Assembly (NCBI RefSeq): GCF_036248255.1
Contig: NZ_CP109178.1
Span: forward strand, 4,030,001-4,094,000
From: Streptomyces sp. NBC_01717
GTDB lineage: Bacteria; Actinomycetota; Actinomycetes; Streptomycetales; Streptomycetaceae
DNA: 64,000 bases
Direction: 5' to 3'
Part shown: piece after piece, positions 20,583 through 30,839 of the stretch
Layout: every line of letters starts with the position of its first letter
Numbering within the stretch: position 1 is the stretch's first letter
The notes under the pieces: generated by a model
What the model was told of the DNA's origin: nothing
Seen by the model: the letters and a program-made list of their open reading frames with translations, nothing else
Database searches by the model: none
Made by a program: the position numbers and the translations under genes

Positions 20583-20616
20583 CGGATGTTCAGGCCATCG
20601 AGTTGTCCGAGTTGTC

Positions 20617-21072
20617 TCAGACGAGCTCAGTGACGGTGCCGCCGGCGGCGGCAATCTTCTCCTTGGCGGAGCCGGAGACGGCGTCAACCGAAACCTGCAG
20701 CGCCACGGAGATCTCGCCCTGTCCGAGGACCTTGACGAGGTGGTTGTTGCGCACCGCACCCTTGGCGACCAGGTCGGCCACGGTGACCTCTCCACCCTCG
20801 GGGTAGAGCGTCGCGAGCTTGTCCAGGTTCACGACCTGGTACTCGGTGCGGAACGGGTTCTTGAAGCCCTTGAGCTTCGGGAGACGCATGTGGAGGGGCA
20901 TCTGCCCACCCTCGAAGCGCTCCGGAACCTGGTAACGGGCCTTGGTGCCCTTGGTGCCACGACCGGCGGTCTTACCCTTGGACGCCTCACCACGACCCAC
21001 ACGGGTCTTGGCGGTCTTGGCGCCCGGGGCGGGCCGGAGGTCATGGGCCTTCAGCGGCTTGTTCTCCGCCAT
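20617..21072 (-). CDS. rplO: 50S ribosomal protein L15
   Basis: The 151-residue protein begins [20 protein letters not shown] and has the L15 core [23 protein letters not shown] and [19 protein letters not shown] 21072 is preceded by GAGGAGGT. It is 1 nt downstream of the rpmD stop. Confidence 0.97.
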   Translation of the reverse strand: MAENKPLKAHDLRPAPGAKTAKTRVGRGEASKGKTAGRGTKGTKARYQVPERFEGGQMPLHMRLPKLKGFKNPFRTEYQVVNLDKLATLYPEGGEVTVADLVAKGAVRNNHLVKVLGQGEISVALQVSVDAVSGSAKEKIAAAGGTVTELV

Positions 21073-21073
21073 G

Positions 21074-21256
21074 TCAGTCGACCTCCTCAACCGTCACGAG
21101 GTGGCGGACGGTGTGCACCATTCCGCGGAACTCGGGGCGGTCCTCCTTGACAACCACGTCGTGCAGGCGCTTGAGCCCGAGCGAACGAAGGGTGTCGCGG
21201 TGGTTCTGCTTGCTGCCGATGTACGACTTCGTCTGCGTGATCTTGAGGCGAGCCAT
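21074..21256 (-). CDS. rpmD: 50S ribosomal protein L30
   Basis: The 60-residue protein starts [20 protein letters not shown] and contains [10 protein letters not shown] and [15 protein letters not shown]. Its ATG overlaps the last base of the rpsE stop (TAATG), which indicates translational coupling. A longer frame in this region is not needed. Confidence 0.96.
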   Translation of the reverse strand: MARLKITQTKSYIGSKQNHRDTLRSLGLKRLHDVVVKEDRPEFRGMVHTVRHLVTVEEVD

Positions 21257-21861
21257 TACGCACCCGCTCCCGCACGTGCACGAAGCAGAGCCGCGGGGGC
21301 GACGTCCTCGAGGGGCAGACCACGGCGAGCCGCGATCTCCTCGGGACGCTGCAGGCCCTTGAGGGCCGCCACGGTCGCGTGCACGATGTTGATCGCGTTG
21401 TCGGAGCCGAGCGACTTCGACAGGATGTCGTGAACGCCGGCGCACTCCAGAACGGCGCGCACCGGGCCACCGGCGATAACACCGGTACCGGGGGAAGCAG
21501 GCTTCAGCAGGACGACGCCCGCAGCCTTCTCGCCCTGGATCGGGTGAGGAATGGTGCCCTGGATACGCGGAACCTTGAAGAAGTTCTTCTTGGCTTCTTC
21601 CACGCCCTTGGCAATGGCCGCGGGAACTTCCTTGGCCTTGCCGTAACCGACACCGACGGTGCCGTCACCATCGCCCACCACGACCAGCGCGGTGAAGCTG
21701 AAGCGACGACCACCCTTCACAACCTTGGCGACGCGGTTGATCGCGACAACGCGCTCAACGTACGCGGTCTTCTCGGCGGCAGCTGCGCCGCCGTCACGGC
21801 CCTTCCGGTCCCGCCGCTCGCCGCCACCGGCACCGCTTCCGCGGCGCTGGGGTCCAGCCAT
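21256..21861 (-). CDS. rpsE: 30S ribosomal protein S5
   Basis: S5 contributes to decoding accuracy and forms part of the spectinomycin-binding area. The 201-residue protein has a Gly/Arg-rich N-terminal extension, then [21 protein letters not shown] and [23 protein letters not shown]. It lies between rplR and rpmD in the standard spc order. Confidence 0.97.
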   Translation of the reverse strand: MAGPQRRGSGAGGGERRDRKGRDGGAAAAEKTAYVERVVAINRVAKVVKGGRRFSFTALVVVGDGDGTVGVGYGKAKEVPAAIAKGVEEAKKNFFKVPRIQGTIPHPIQGEKAAGVVLLKPASPGTGVIAGGPVRAVLECAGVHDILSKSLGSDNAINIVHATVAALKGLQRPEEIAARRGLPLEDVAPAALLRARAGAGA

Positions 21862-21908
21862 TGGATTTACCTCTCTCTGTTACGTCCGCTGTGCGTAGGA
21901 ACCGGGGC

Positions 21909-22292
21909 TTAGAACTTCAGCCCGGCTTCACGGGCGGCGTCAGCCAGAGCGGCAATCCGCCCGGCGTACTGGTTACCACCGCGGTCAAACACGACGGCCT
22001 CGACGCCTGCGGCCTTGGCACGCTCGGCGACCAGGGCCCCGACCTGCTTGGCCTGGGCGCTCTTGTCAGCCTCGCCACCACGGATGGACACGTCCAGGGT
22101 CGACGCCGACGCGAGCGTGTGGCCCGCGATGTCGTCGATCACCTGAGCGACCATGTGGCGGTTGGATCGCGTCACGACCAAGCGGGGACGCTCCGGCGAA
22201 CCGGAGATGTGCTTGCGGACGCGGATGTGGCGACGCTTGAGAGCGGCACGCTTGTACGCGTCGCCCTTGGCGATCTTTACGCCGTATGCCAT
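21909..22292 (-). CDS. rplR: 50S ribosomal protein L18
   Basis: This 5S rRNA-binding protein has 127 residues. Motifs are [32 protein letters not shown]-type [19 protein letters not shown] and [24 protein letters not shown]. Two nt separate it from rplF. Confidence 0.97.
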   Translation of the reverse strand: MAYGVKIAKGDAYKRAALKRRHIRVRKHISGSPERPRLVVTRSNRHMVAQVIDDIAGHTLASASTLDVSIRGGEADKSAQAKQVGALVAERAKAAGVEAVVFDRGGNQYAGRIAALADAAREAGLKF

Positions 22293-22294
22293 CG

Positions 22295-22834
22295 CTACTT
22301 ACCAGCCTTTCCGACCTTGCGGCGGATGACCTCGCCGGCGTACTTGACGCCCTTGGCCTTGTACGGGTCAGGCTTCCGCAGCTTGCGGATCTTGGCCGCG
22401 GTCTCGCCGACCTTCTGCTTGTCGATGCCCTCGACGGAGAACTTCGTGGGGGACTCCACCTTGAAGGTGATGCCCTCCGGGGCCTCGATCAGGATCGGGT
22501 GGCTGTAGCCCAGGGCGAACTCCAGGTTGGAGCCCTTCGCCTGGACGCGGTAACCGACACCACTGATCTCGAGCGCCTTGATGTATCCCTGGGTCACACC
22601 GGTGATCATGTTCGCCACCAGCGTGCGGGACAGGCCGTGAAGGGCCTTGTTCTGACGCTCGTCGTTCGGGCGGACGACGTTCAGAACGCCGTCCTCACCC
22701 TTGGTGACCTCGATCGGCGCGGCAACGGTGTGCGAGAGGGAACCCTTGGGGCCCTTCACCGCGACCGTACGGCCATCGATGGTGACGTCCACACCGGCGG
22801 GAACCTGGATGGGGAGCTTGCCGATTCGCGACAT
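22295..22834 (-). CDS. rplF: 50S ribosomal protein L6
   Basis: The 179-residue protein is located near the GTPase-associated centre. It starts [19 protein letters not shown] and has duplicated L6 domains, with GPKGSLSH in the first and [21 protein letters not shown] near the C-terminus. It is 21 nt downstream of rpsH. Confidence 0.97.
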   Translation of the reverse strand: MSRIGKLPIQVPAGVDVTIDGRTVAVKGPKGSLSHTVAAPIEVTKGEDGVLNVVRPNDERQNKALHGLSRTLVANMITGVTQGYIKALEISGVGYRVQAKGSNLEFALGYSHPILIEAPEGITFKVESPTKFSVEGIDKQKVGETAAKIRKLRKPDPYKAKGVKYAGEVIRRKVGKAGK

Positions 22835-22855
22835 TAGCTATTCCTCCGTTCCCGA

Positions 22856-23254
22856 CTACCAGACGTAGGCGAGGACTTCCCCACCTACGCCCTTCTTCTG
22901 AGCCTGCTGGCCGGTCAGGAGACCGTGGGACGTGGAGATGATCGCCACGCCCAGGCCGCCGAGGACCTTCGGCAGGTTGGTGGACTTTGCGTATACACGC
23001 AGACCCGGCTTCGAGATTCGCTTGATGCCGGCGATCGAGCGCTCGCGGTTCGGGCCGAACTTCAGCTCGAGGACGAGGTTCTTGCCGACCTCGGCGTCCT
23101 CGACCTTCCAGCCGGTGATGAAGCCCTCCTGCTGGAGGATCTCCGCGATGTGCGACTTGATCTTGCTGTGCGGCATCACGACGTCGTCGTGGTACGCCGA
23201 GTTCGCGTTACGCAGACGCGTGAGCATGTCTGCGATGGGATCAGTCATGGTCAT
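22856..23254 (-). CDS. rpsH: 30S ribosomal protein S8
   Basis: The 132-residue 16S rRNA-binding protein begins [20 protein letters not shown] and ends VLAYVW, with [12 protein letters not shown] in the RNA-binding C-terminal half. ATG 23254 is used by analogy with other streptomycetes; a second ATG two codons later is possible. The 224-nt spacer upstream (23255-23478) is the longest in this stretch. It contains a 7-bp stem at 23364-23382 (TTGGGCG/CGCCCAA) and nothing else I could identify. Confidence 0.97.
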   Translation of the reverse strand: MTMTDPIADMLTRLRNANSAYHDDVVMPHSKIKSHIAEILQQEGFITGWKVEDAEVGKNLVLELKFGPNRERSIAGIKRISKPGLRVYAKSTNLPKVLGGLGVAIISTSHGLLTGQQAQKKGVGGEVLAYVW

Positions 23255-23478
23255 GAATTGGCCTTCGGCCTCTCTCGCCGGGGTTTCCTGTATGCGCCAT
23301 CCCTCTCCCCACTCAGTGGCGGGACGGGTGCGGTGCGGGGACCTACGGCGTAGTAAGTCGGTCTTGGGCGGCAGGCGCCCAACCCCACAAGCCTACGGCA
23401 TGTGAGGCCGGACTCCTGCCGACCAGATGCTTACCGAGAGCTTCCGTCAATTCCCAACGCCCAGAGGGCGAAGGAGAA

Positions 23479-23664
23479 TTACCAGGAACTCTTGGTCACG
23501 CCCGGCAGCTCGCCACGGTGAGCCATCTCACGAAGGCACACGCGGCACAGGCCGAACTTGCGGTAGACGGAGTGGGGCCGGCCGCAGCGCTGGCAGCGGG
23601 TGTACCCGCGAACGCCGAACTTCGGCTTACGGGCGGCCTTAGCGATCAGAGCCTTCTTCGCCAC
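23479..23664 (-). CDS. rpsN: 30S ribosomal protein S14, type Z (zinc form)
   Basis: The 61-residue short form has the zinc ribbon CQRCGRPH and CRVC (C24, C27, C40, C43) and ends [11 protein letters not shown]. Streptomycetes usually also have a longer cysteine-free S14 elsewhere. It is 2 nt downstream of rplE. Confidence 0.96.
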   Translation of the reverse strand: MAKKALIAKAARKPKFGVRGYTRCQRCGRPHSVYRKFGLCRVCLREMAHRGELPGVTKSSW

Positions 23665-23666
23665 GG

Positions 23667-24224
23667 TCAGTTCTCCTTGAACGGGAAGCCGAGGTGACGA
23701 AGGAGGGCACGACCCTCGTCGTCATTGGTCGCCGTGGTGACCACGGTGATGTCCATGCCCCGGACCCGGTCGATCTTGTCCTGGTCGATCTCGTGGAACA
23801 TGACCTGCTCCGTGAGACCGAAGGTGTAGTTGCCACGGCCGTCGAACTGCTTCGGCGACAGGCCACGGAAGTCACGGATACGCGGCAGCGCGAGCGACAG
23901 CGTACGGTCCAGGAACTCCCACATCCGGTCACCACGGAGGGTGACGTGGCAGCCGATCGGCTGACCCTCGCGCAGCTTGAACTGCGCGATGGACTTGCGG
24001 GCCTTGGTGACGGCCGGCTTCTGGCCGGTGATCGTGGTGAGGTCGCGCACGGCGCCATCGATCAGCTTGGAGTCGCGGGCGGCGTCGCCCACACCCATGT
24101 TGACCACGATCTTGACCAGACCGGGAACCTGCATGACGTTCTCGTACGAGAACTCCTCACGCAGCTTGCCGGCGATTTCCTCGCGGTAGCGCGTCTTGAG
24201 ACGCGGCGCAGTGGTGGCAGTCAT
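23667..24224 (-). CDS. rplE: 50S ribosomal protein L5
   Basis: This 5S rRNA-binding protein has 185 residues. Motifs are [40 protein letters not shown] and [14 protein letters not shown]. The start overlaps the rplX stop by one base (TGATG), suggesting coupled translation. Confidence 0.97.
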   Translation of the reverse strand: MTATTAPRLKTRYREEIAGKLREEFSYENVMQVPGLVKIVVNMGVGDAARDSKLIDGAVRDLTTITGQKPAVTKARKSIAQFKLREGQPIGCHVTLRGDRMWEFLDRTLSLALPRIRDFRGLSPKQFDGRGNYTFGLTEQVMFHEIDQDKIDRVRGMDITVVTTATNDDEGRALLRHLGFPFKEN

Positions 24225-24547
24225 CAGATGTCCTCACCGGTCCGCTTGGCAACACGGATCTTCTTGCCCTCGTCGTCAAAGCGGTAGCCGACGCGGGTGA
24301 CGACCTTCTTGCCGTCCTTCTCCACGACCAGCTGAACGTTGCTGACGTGAATCGGGGCCTCGGTGGTGACAATGCCACCGGTCTGCGAGCCGCGAGCCGT
24401 CTGACCGGCCTTGGTGTGCTTCTTGACCCGGTTGACACCCTCGACGAGGACACGGTTCTGCACGGGATAGGCCACGATGACCTTGCCCTGCTTGCCCTTG
24501 TCCTTACCGGTGATGACCTGAACCAGGTCGCCCTTCTTGATCTTCAT
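24224..24547 (-). CDS. rplX: 50S ribosomal protein L24
   Basis: This assembly initiator has 107 residues and a KOW domain: [23 protein letters not shown], followed by [23 protein letters not shown]. It starts 2 nt after the rplN stop. Confidence 0.97.
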   Translation of the reverse strand: MKIKKGDLVQVITGKDKGKQGKVIVAYPVQNRVLVEGVNRVKKHTKAGQTARGSQTGGIVTTEAPIHVSNVQLVVEKDGKKVVTRVGYRFDDEGKKIRVAKRTGEDI

Positions 24548-24549
24548 GC

Positions 24550-24918
24550 TTACAGCACCTCCGGCGCGAGCGAGATGATCTTCATGAACTTCTTCTCGCG
24601 CAGCTCACGGCCCACCGGGCCGAAGATACGGGTGCCGCGGGGGTCGCCGTCGTTCTTCAGAATGACGGCGGCGTTCTCGTCGAAGCGGATGTACGAGCCA
24701 TCCTGACGACGACGCTCCTTGACGGTGCGAACGATGACGGCCTTGACGACGTCACCCTTCTTCACGTTGCCACCGGGGATCGCGTCCTTGACGGTGGCGA
24801 CGATGACGTCACCGATGCCCGCGTAGCGGCGACCCGAACCACCGAGAACACGGATGGTGAGGATTTCCTTCGCACCCGTGTTGTCGGCGACGCGAAGTCG
24901 CGACTCCTGCTGGATCAC
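24550..24918 (-). CDS. rplN: 50S ribosomal protein L14
   Basis: The 122-residue protein begins [20 protein letters not shown] and has the conserved [11 protein letters not shown] and [18 protein letters not shown] blocks. It is preceded by a 106-nt spacer with two stem-loops after rpsQ, unlike the tight junctions around it. Confidence 0.97.
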   Translation of the reverse strand: MIQQESRLRVADNTGAKEILTIRVLGGSGRRYAGIGDVIVATVKDAIPGGNVKKGDVVKAVIVRTVKERRRQDGSYIRFDENAAVILKNDGDPRGTRIFGPVGRELREKKFMKIISLAPEVL

Positions 24919-24950
24919 GTCTATCTCCTGATCGTCTGCCGGTTCCCGGC

Positions 24951-25022
24951 GGGGTTCGAACCTGGGTAGGTACGAACCCCACCGAGCCTGGCGGAACTTG
25001 CCTGAGGGGAGTGCCCCTCAGG
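24951..25022 (-). other. Two stem-loops between rpsQ and rplN
   Basis: The first in transcription order, 25022-25001, is a perfect 9-bp stem (CCTGAGGGG/CCCCTCAGG) starting 2 nt past the rpsQ stop. The second, 24980-24951, has 8-bp arms (GGGGTTCG/CGAACCCC) with a 14-nt loop. They may attenuate transcription or set mRNA processing between the S10-type and spc-type gene blocks. Confidence 0.75.
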
Positions 25023-25024
25023 AA

Positions 25025-25309
25025 TTACTTGGCCTTCTCGAGGATCTCGACGACGCGCCACCGCTTCGTGGCGGACAGCGGCCGGGTCTCCATGAGGAGG
25101 ACACGGTCGCCGACGCCGGCGGCGTTCTGCTCGTCGTGCGCCTTGAGCTTGTTCGTACGGCGGATGACCTTGCCGTACAGCGCGTGCTTGACGCGGTCCT
25201 CGACAGCGACGACGACGGTCTTGTCCATCTTGTCGCTGACGACCAGACCCTCACGGGTCTTGCGGAAACCGCGGTCGGTGTTCGTCTCAGTCACAGTCTT
25301 CTCGCTCAT
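25025..25309 (-). CDS. rpsQ: 30S ribosomal protein S17
   Basis: The 94-residue protein has the OB-fold core [25 protein letters not shown] and [28 protein letters not shown]. Its ATG overlaps the rpmC stop by one base. It ends the dense rpsJ-rpsQ block. Confidence 0.97.
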   Translation of the reverse strand: MSEKTVTETNTDRGFRKTREGLVVSDKMDKTVVVAVEDRVKHALYGKVIRRTNKLKAHDEQNAAGVGDRVLLMETRPLSATKRWRVVEILEKAK

Positions 25310-25533
25310 CAGGCGCTCTCCACCGTCTCGATGCCCAGCTCGCGCTCGCGCATCAGGGTGTAGATCCGGGCGATGTCCTTACGGACGGACTTGAGCCGGC
25401 CGTGGTTCTCGAGCTGACCGGTCGCCGCCTGAAAGCGGAGATTGAACAGCTCTTCCTTGGCCTCGCGGAGCTTGTTGAGGAGCTCCTCGTTGCCCAGCTC
25501 GCGCAGCTCGGACGCCTTGGTACCGGCCGACAT
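25309..25533 (-). CDS. rpmC: 50S ribosomal protein L29
   Basis: The 74-residue helical-hairpin protein sits at the tunnel exit near the trigger-factor site. It starts [19 protein letters not shown] and has [29 protein letters not shown]. The ATG at 25533 overlaps the rplP stop (TGATG), which I prefer over an in-frame GTG one codon earlier. Confidence 0.96.
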   Translation of the reverse strand: MSAGTKASELRELGNEELLNKLREAKEELFNLRFQAATGQLENHGRLKSVRKDIARIYTLMRERELGIETVESA

Positions 25534-25952
25534 CACGACTCACCTGCCTCGCGCCGAACGATCCGGCACTTCATCGGAAGCTTGTGAGCAGCGCGGGTAA
25601 GCGCCTCACGAGCAATCTTCTCGTTCGGGTAGGACAGCTCGAACATCACCCGACCGGGCTTGACGTTCGCGATCCACCACTCGGGAGAACCCTTACCGGA
25701 ACCCATGCGGGTCTCGGCAGGCTTCTTCGTCAGGGGGCGGTCCGGGTAGATGTTGATCCAGACCTTGCCGCCACGCTTGATGTGGCGGGTCATCGCGATA
25801 CGAGCTGCCTCGATCTGGCGGTTCGTCACGTACGCCGAGGTCAGCGCCTGGATGCCGTACTCGCCGAACGCAACCTGCGTGCCACCCTTGGACATACCGC
25901 TGCGCTTCGGGTGGTGCTGCTTGCGGTGCTTGACCCTACGGGGGATCAGCAT
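25533..25952 (-). CDS. rplP: 50S ribosomal protein L16
   Basis: The 139-residue protein lies near the A-site tRNA elbow. It starts [20 protein letters not shown] and contains [19 protein letters not shown] [27 protein letters not shown] and [16 protein letters not shown]. It follows rpsC by 5 nt and is coupled to rpmC. Confidence 0.97.
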   Translation of the reverse strand: MLIPRRVKHRKQHHPKRSGMSKGGTQVAFGEYGIQALTSAYVTNRQIEAARIAMTRHIKRGGKVWINIYPDRPLTKKPAETRMGSGKGSPEWWIANVKPGRVMFELSYPNEKIAREALTRAAHKLPMKCRIVRREAGES

Positions 25953-25957
25953 TTCGG

Positions 25958-26794
25958 TCAGGCCTCCGTTCCGGTGCTCTCAGCCGGAGCAGCGGCGGCG
26001 GGAGCCTCGGCCTTGGGGGCCTCGGCTGCCGGCGCGGACTGCTGCGGCTTGCGACCGCGACCGCCACGCTCGCCACCGCGGCCACCACGGCCGGCCGGGC
26101 GGTCAGCGCCGCCACGGGCCGGGCGGTTGCCAGCGCGGGCAGCAGCGTTCTCGGCGCGGACCTCGGCGATGTTCTTGACGTCGCCCTTGTAGATCCAGAC
26201 CTTCACACCGATGCGGCCGAAGGTCGTCTTGGCCTCGAAGAAGCCGTAGTCGACGTTCGCACGGAGCGTGTGCAGGGGCACGCGGCCCTCGCGGTAGAAC
26301 TCCGAGCGGGACATCTCGGCGCCGCCGAGGCGGCCACCGCACTGGATCTTGATGCCCTTGGCGCCGGCCTTCATCGAGCTCTGCATGCTCTTACGCATGG
26401 CACGACGGAAGGAGACGCGGGAGGAGAGCTGCTCGGCGACGGCCTGGGCCACCAGCTGAGCGTCCACCTCGGGGTTCTTGACCTCGAGGATGTTCAGCTG
26501 GACCTGCTTGCCGGTCAGCTTCTCCAGCTCGCCACGGATGCGGTCGGCCTCGGCGCCACGGCGACCGATGACGATGCCCGGGCGGGCGGTGTGGATGTCA
26601 ACGCGGACGCGGTCGCGGGTGCGCTCGATCTCAACCTTCGAGATGCCGGCCCGCTCCATGCCCTTCGTCATCATGCGACGAATGGCGACGTCTTCCTTGA
26701 CGTAGTCCTTGTACAGCTTGTCGGCGTACCAACGGGACTTGAAGTCCGTGGTGATGCCGAGCCGGAACCCGTGCGGGTTTACCTTCTGGCCCAT
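25958..26794 (-). CDS. rpsC: 30S ribosomal protein S3
   Basis: The 278-residue protein forms part of the mRNA entry helicase. It begins [14 protein letters not shown], has a KH domain ([27 protein letters not shown]) and the S3 C-terminal domain ([15 protein letters not shown] [15 protein letters not shown]). A tail of about 65 residues rich in Arg, Gly and Ala ([19 protein letters not shown]) is typical of streptomycetes. Start ATG overlaps the rplV stop. Confidence 0.97.
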   Translation of the reverse strand: MGQKVNPHGFRLGITTDFKSRWYADKLYKDYVKEDVAIRRMMTKGMERAGISKVEIERTRDRVRVDIHTARPGIVIGRRGAEADRIRGELEKLTGKQVQLNILEVKNPEVDAQLVAQAVAEQLSSRVSFRRAMRKSMQSSMKAGAKGIKIQCGGRLGGAEMSRSEFYREGRVPLHTLRANVDYGFFEAKTTFGRIGVKVWIYKGDVKNIAEVRAENAAARAGNRPARGGADRPAGRGGRGGERGGRGRKPQQSAPAAEAPKAEAPAAAAPAESTGTEA

Positions 26795-27141
26795 TACCGG
26801 GTTCCTTCCTTGCTGCTGACGACCACGGTGATGTGGCTGGTCCGCTTACGGATCCGGTAGGCACGGCCCTGAGCACGCGGACGGAACCGCTTCAGGGTCG
26901 GGCCCTCGTCCACGTACGCCTCGCTGATGACCAGCGAAGAGGCGTCGGTGTGGTCGTAGTTGTGTGCAGCGTTGGCAATGGCGCTGTCAAGCACCTTGCC
27001 AACCGGCACGCTCGCGGCCTGCGGGGCGAAACGCAGGACCGCCTGAGCCTCCGTGGCATCCATGCCACGGATGAGGTCCACCACGCGGCGGGCCTTCATG
27101 GGCGTGACGCGGATGTACCGCGCCTGGGCCCTGGCTTCCAT
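26794..27141 (-). CDS. rplV: 50S ribosomal protein L22
   Basis: L22 lines the exit tunnel. The 115-residue protein starts [20 protein letters not shown], where GAAGGGA lies 5 nt upstream. An in-frame start 8 codons earlier (27165) has no ribosome site. The loop region [22 protein letters not shown] is normal. It follows rpsS by 40 nt. Confidence 0.96.
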   Translation of the reverse strand: MEARAQARYIRVTPMKARRVVDLIRGMDATEAQAVLRFAPQAASVPVGKVLDSAIANAAHNYDHTDASSLVISEAYVDEGPTLKRFRPRAQGRAYRIRKRTSHITVVVSSKEGTR

Positions 27142-27181
27142 GGTTGTCCCTTCGGTGTAAGTCATAGTCAGTCACCCCGCG

Positions 27182-27463
27182 TTAGCGGCGCTTCGACTTC
27201 CGGTCGTCCTTGACGTGGCCGCGGAAGGTGCGAGTCGGCGAGAACTCGCCGAGCTTGTGGCCGACCATCGACTCGGTGACGAACACCGGGACGTGAATCT
27301 TGCCGTTGTGCACCGCGATGGTGTGACCCAGCATGGCCGGGACGATCATCGAGCGACGGGACCAGGTCTTGATGACGTTCTTGGTGCCTGCCTCGTTCTG
27401 TACGTCCACCTTCTTGATGAGGTGGCCGTCGACGAAGGGCCCCTTCTTGAGACTGCGCGGCAT
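27182..27463 (-). CDS. rpsS: 30S ribosomal protein S19
   Basis: The 93-residue head protein begins [19 protein letters not shown] and contains [29 protein letters not shown] and [14 protein letters not shown]. Twelve nt separate it from rplB. Confidence 0.97.
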   Translation of the reverse strand: MPRSLKKGPFVDGHLIKKVDVQNEAGTKNVIKTWSRRSMIVPAMLGHTIAVHNGKIHVPVFVTESMVGHKLGEFSPTRTFRGHVKDDRKSKRR

Positions 27464-27475
27464 CTAAACCCGCTC

Positions 27476-28312
27476 CTAGCGCTTCTTGTTCGTCTTGCGG
27501 CGGCGGACGATGTACTTGCTCGATGCCTTCTTCGGCGAGCGAGTACGACCCTCCTTCTGACCCCACGGCGAGACCGGGTGGCGACCACCGGAGGTCTTGC
27601 CCTCACCACCACCGTGCGGGTGGTCAACCGGGTTCATCGCGACACCGCGGACGGTCGGGCGAACGCCCTTCCAGCGCATGCGGCCGGCCTTGCCCCAGTT
27701 GATGTTCGACTGCTCGGCGTTGCCGACCTCGCCGATCGTGGCGCGGCAGCGGGCGTCGACCAGGCGGATTTCACCCGACGGCATACGAAGGTGGGCCATG
27801 GTGCCCTCCTTCGCCAGCAGCTGCACGGAGGCACCCGCGGAACGGGCGAACTTCGCGCCGCCGCCGGGCCGCAGCTCGATGGCGTGGATGGTCGTACCGA
27901 CCGGGATGTTGCGCAGCGCCAGGTTGTTACCGGGCTTGATGTCGGCGGCCGGGCCGTTCTCGACACGGTCGCCCTGCGACAGTCCACGCGGCGCGATGAT
28001 GTAGCGCTTCTCGCCGTCCGCGTAGTGCAGGAGCGCGATGCGCGCAGTGCGGTTCGGGTCGTACTCGATGTGCGCGACCTTGGCCGGCACGCCGTCCTTG
28101 TCGTGACGACGGAAGTCGATCACTCGGTAGGCGCGCTTGTGGCCACCGCCCTGGTGGCGAACGGTCACACGACCGGCGTTGTTACGGCCGCCCTTGCTGT
28201 GCAGGGGGCGGACCAGCGACTTCTCCGGCGTGGACCGCGTGATCTCGACAAAGTCGGCGACGCTGGAGCCACGACGGCCCGGGGTCGTCGGCTTGTACTT
28301 GCGGATACCCAT
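27476..28312 (-). CDS. rplB: 50S ribosomal protein L2
   Basis: This primary 23S rRNA-binding protein is needed for peptidyl-transferase centre assembly. It has 278 residues. It begins [21 protein letters not shown] and contains the highly conserved [26 protein letters not shown] loop with the catalytically important His. Start ATG 28312, 40 nt after the rplW stop. Confidence 0.98.
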   Translation of the reverse strand: MGIRKYKPTTPGRRGSSVADFVEITRSTPEKSLVRPLHSKGGRNNAGRVTVRHQGGGHKRAYRVIDFRRHDKDGVPAKVAHIEYDPNRTARIALLHYADGEKRYIIAPRGLSQGDRVENGPAADIKPGNNLALRNIPVGTTIHAIELRPGGGAKFARSAGASVQLLAKEGTMAHLRMPSGEIRLVDARCRATIGEVGNAEQSNINWGKAGRMRWKGVRPTVRGVAMNPVDHPHGGGEGKTSGGRHPVSPWGQKEGRTRSPKKASSKYIVRRRKTNKKR

Positions 28313-28352
28313 TTCTCAGTCCTCGTCCGATTTCGGACGATCCAGACCGCCC

Positions 28353-28676
28353 TTAGGCGGTCGGACCGCCGAAGATGTCGATACGGTCGCCCTCGGCGAG
28401 GGTCACGATGGCGCGCTTCGTGTCGGCGCGCTTGCCGAAGCCGGTCTTGGTGCGCTTGCGCTTACCCTGCCGGTTGATCGTGTTGACCCCGGTGACCTTG
28501 ACCGAGAAGACCGCTTCCACGGCCTGCTTGATCTGGGTCTTGTTGGAGCCGGGCGCGACGATGAACGTGTACTTGTTCTCGTCGAGCAGCGCGTAGCTCT
28601 TCTCGGAAACGACCGGCTTGACGAGAACGTCGCGCGGGTCCGTGAAGGTCTTGCTGGTTACGGTCGCCTCGCTCAT
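28353..28676 (-). CDS. rplW: 50S ribosomal protein L23
   Basis: This tunnel-exit protein, the docking site for trigger factor and SRP, has 107 residues. Motifs are [25 protein letters not shown] and [26 protein letters not shown]. Its start overlaps the rplD stop by one base. Confidence 0.97.
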   Translation of the reverse strand: MSEATVTSKTFTDPRDVLVKPVVSEKSYALLDENKYTFIVAPGSNKTQIKQAVEAVFSVKVTGVNTINRQGKRKRTKTGFGKRADTKRAIVTLAEGDRIDIFGGPTA

Positions 28677-29326
28677 CAGGCGTCGCTCCCTTCGGTCTCA
28701 TCGGCCTTGGGGCCAGACACGAAGGACTCGAAAGCGGCCTGGGTGAAGACCACGTCGTCGGAGACGATCACGTCGTACGTGTTGAGCTGGCCCGGCTCCA
28801 GGATGTGCACCTGGGGCAGGTTGCGGGCGGACAGCCACGCGGCCTCGTCGGCGCGGTCGACGACCAGGAGCAGGTTCTTGCGCTCCGAGATCTTGCCGAA
28901 CAGCGTCTTGGCGGCCTTCGTGGAGACTGCACCGTCGACCACGCCGGTGACGACGTGGATGCGGGAGTGGCGTGCCCGGTCGGAGAGGGCACCGCGCAGG
29001 GCGGCGGCCTTCATCTTCTTCGGGGTGCGCTGCGAGTAGTCACGCGGCTGCGGGCCGTGGACGACGCCACCGCCGACGAACTGCGGCGCACGGGTCGAAC
29101 CCTGGCGGGCGCGGCCGGTGCCCTTCTGGCGGTACGGCTTGCGGCCACCACCACGGACTTCGCCGCGACGCTTGGTCTTGTGCGTGCCCTGACGGGCAGC
29201 AGCCAGCTGTGCGACAACGACCTGGTGGATCAGCGGAACGCTGGTCTTCGCGTCGAAGATCTCCGCGGGGAGCTCGACGGTACCGGCCTTGTCGCCTGCC
29301 GGCGAAAGGATGTCAATGGTGCTCAT
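28676..29326 (-). CDS. rplD: 50S ribosomal protein L4
   Basis: The 216-residue protein begins [20 protein letters not shown] and contains [42 protein letters not shown], the tunnel-loop signature. ATG 29326 lies 4 nt after the rplC stop; the longer frame to 29425 runs back into rplC and is rejected. In E. coli L4 represses its own operon, but no matching leader was recognised here. Confidence 0.96.
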   Translation of the reverse strand: MSTIDILSPAGDKAGTVELPAEIFDAKTSVPLIHQVVVAQLAAARQGTHKTKRRGEVRGGGRKPYRQKGTGRARQGSTRAPQFVGGGVVHGPQPRDYSQRTPKKMKAAALRGALSDRARHSRIHVVTGVVDGAVSTKAAKTLFGKISERKNLLLVVDRADEAAWLSARNLPQVHILEPGQLNTYDVIVSDDVVFTQAAFESFVSGPKADETEGSDA

Positions 29327-29330
29327 TACC

Positions 29331-29975
29331 TCAAGCCCCCTTGGCCGCGGTACGGACCAGGACGAGGCCGCCGTTCGGACCGGGGACTGCGCCCTTGATG
29401 AGGAGCAGACCCTTCTCCGCGTCAACCGCGTGGATGGTCAGGTTCTGGGTGGTGACGCGCTCGTTGCCCATGCGACCCGCCATGCGCATGCCCTTGAAGA
29501 CACGGCCGGGGGTGGCACAGCCACCGATGGAGCCGGGCATGCGGTGCACACGGTGGGCACCGTGGGACGCCTTGCCACCCTTGAAGTTGTGGCGCTTCAT
29601 CACACCGGCGAAGCCCTTGCCCTTGCTCTTGCCCGTGACGTCAACCTTGACGCCGGACTCGAACACTGCGGCAGTGACCTCCTGGCCCAGCGTGTACTCG
29701 CCGGCGTCAGGGGTGCGGAGCTCCACCAGGTGGCGGCGCGGGGTCACGTCGGCCTTGGCGAAGTGGCCCTTGAGGGGCTTGTTCACCTTGCGCGGGTCGA
29801 TCTCGCCGAAGGCGATCTGGACCGACTCGTAGCCGTCGCTGTCGTTGGTGCGGACCTGGGTGACGACGCAGGGCCCGGCCTTGACGACGGTCACCGGGAC
29901 AACCCGGTTGTTCTCGTCCCAGACCTGGGTCATGCCGAGCTTCTCGCCCAGGACGCCCTTAATGTTCTTAGCCAT
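29331..29975 (-). CDS. rplC: 50S ribosomal protein L3
   Basis: The 214-residue protein begins [21 protein letters not shown] and contains the conserved [34 protein letters not shown] loop that reaches the peptidyl-transferase centre. ATG 29975 is used; a longer frame to 30200 overlaps rpsJ and is rejected. Confidence 0.97.
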   Translation of the reverse strand: MAKNIKGVLGEKLGMTQVWDENNRVVPVTVVKAGPCVVTQVRTNDSDGYESVQIAFGEIDPRKVNKPLKGHFAKADVTPRRHLVELRTPDAGEYTLGQEVTAAVFESGVKVDVTGKSKGKGFAGVMKRHNFKGGKASHGAHRVHRMPGSIGGCATPGRVFKGMRMAGRMGNERVTTQNLTIHAVDAEKGLLLIKGAVPGPNGGLVLVRTAAKGA

Positions 29976-29988
29976 CTCGCGCGTCACC

Positions 29989-30297
29989 TCAGAGCTTGAT
30001 CTCGATGTCGACGCCGGCCGGCAGGTCGAGACGCATGAGCGAGTCAACCGTCTTCGGCGTGGGGTCGAGGATGTCGATGAGGCGCTTGTGCGTGCGCATC
30101 TCGAAGTGCTCGCGCGAGTCCTTGTACTTGTGCGGCGACTTGATGACGCAGTACACGTTCTTCTCAGTGGGCAGCGGCACCGGGCCTGCGACCGACGCAC
30201 CAGTGCGGGTCACCGTCTCGACGATCTTCTTCGCCGAGGAGTCGATGACCTCGTGGTCGTAGGCCTTGAGCCGGATGCGGATCTTCTGTCCCGCCAT
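29989..30297 (-). CDS. rpsJ: 30S ribosomal protein S10 (NusE)
   Basis: The 102-residue protein is both a 30S head component and, as NusE, a partner of NusB/NusG in antitermination. It begins [20 protein letters not shown] and has [25 protein letters not shown]. It is the first gene of the S10 operon and is preceded by a long leader holding the element at 30360-30417. Confidence 0.97.
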   Translation of the reverse strand: MAGQKIRIRLKAYDHEVIDSSAKKIVETVTRTGASVAGPVPLPTEKNVYCVIKSPHKYKDSREHFEMRTHKRLIDILDPTPKTVDSLMRLDLPAGVDIEIKL

Positions 30298-30839
30298 GGC
30301 TACTAGTAGTCCTGTCTCTCGTAACGCTCTGGAACCCGAGGGCTCTCGTAACTCCACCTCCGACCCACGCGGTCGGGCGTGTCGCATCCCCTCTACGCAG
30401 AATTCCCGGAGGAATTCCCAACCAAGGGGGTGCGGGCCGTAAGACCGCGGAACCGGGGGCGGAACACCCACCGGGTGCCTGGTCGGCGCCCCACTGTCAC
30501 TTCCCGGAAGATTCCCGTACGTCCGGCCCGCATGGGGCCGACGAGTACTGTGGGACTCGCTTCCGGTCCTCCCGGCGGGAGGCGCGCAGCATTGACACTC
30601 AACCGAGCAACCTGGTCAGTGTGCCATATGCGGCACGGCGCTGGCCAATCGGGCGGAGGATCTTACCCCCCGCGGCCGACTGGTCAAACGCGGCCGGACG
30701 TCACCGGGGAGCTGCGGCGATGCCGACAGGCCCGGACCGAGTCGTTCGGGGCCGGCCCGCCACCGTGACCGACAGCACGCAGCACGCCCGTCACCGGCCC
30801 CGCACCGGCCTGCTGCACGGCCGCTGGAATACTCCGGAC
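30298..30839. other. Intergenic region between rpsJ and the divergent acetyltransferase gene
   Basis: These 542 nt carry the S10 leader on the minus strand. Besides the element above there is a 6-bp stem at 30568-30582 (CCTCCC/GGGAGG). I found no convincing gene. The rpsJ promoter must lie here, but I could not identify a clear -35/-10 pair. Confidence 0.5.
30360..30417 (-). promoter_or_regulatory. S10-operon leader element shared with the rpsL leader
   Basis: In transcription order there is first a hairpin (30417-30400, arms GAATTCC/GGAATTC, 4-nt loop), then CGACACGCCCGACCGCGTGG and GTCGG (30384-30360). The second block can fold two ways: CACGC with GCGTG, or CCGACC with GGTCGG. The same block, with two base changes, sits in front of rpsL at 37984-38010, also after a hairpin. 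It ends 62 nt before the rpsJ ATG. Confidence 0.6.
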
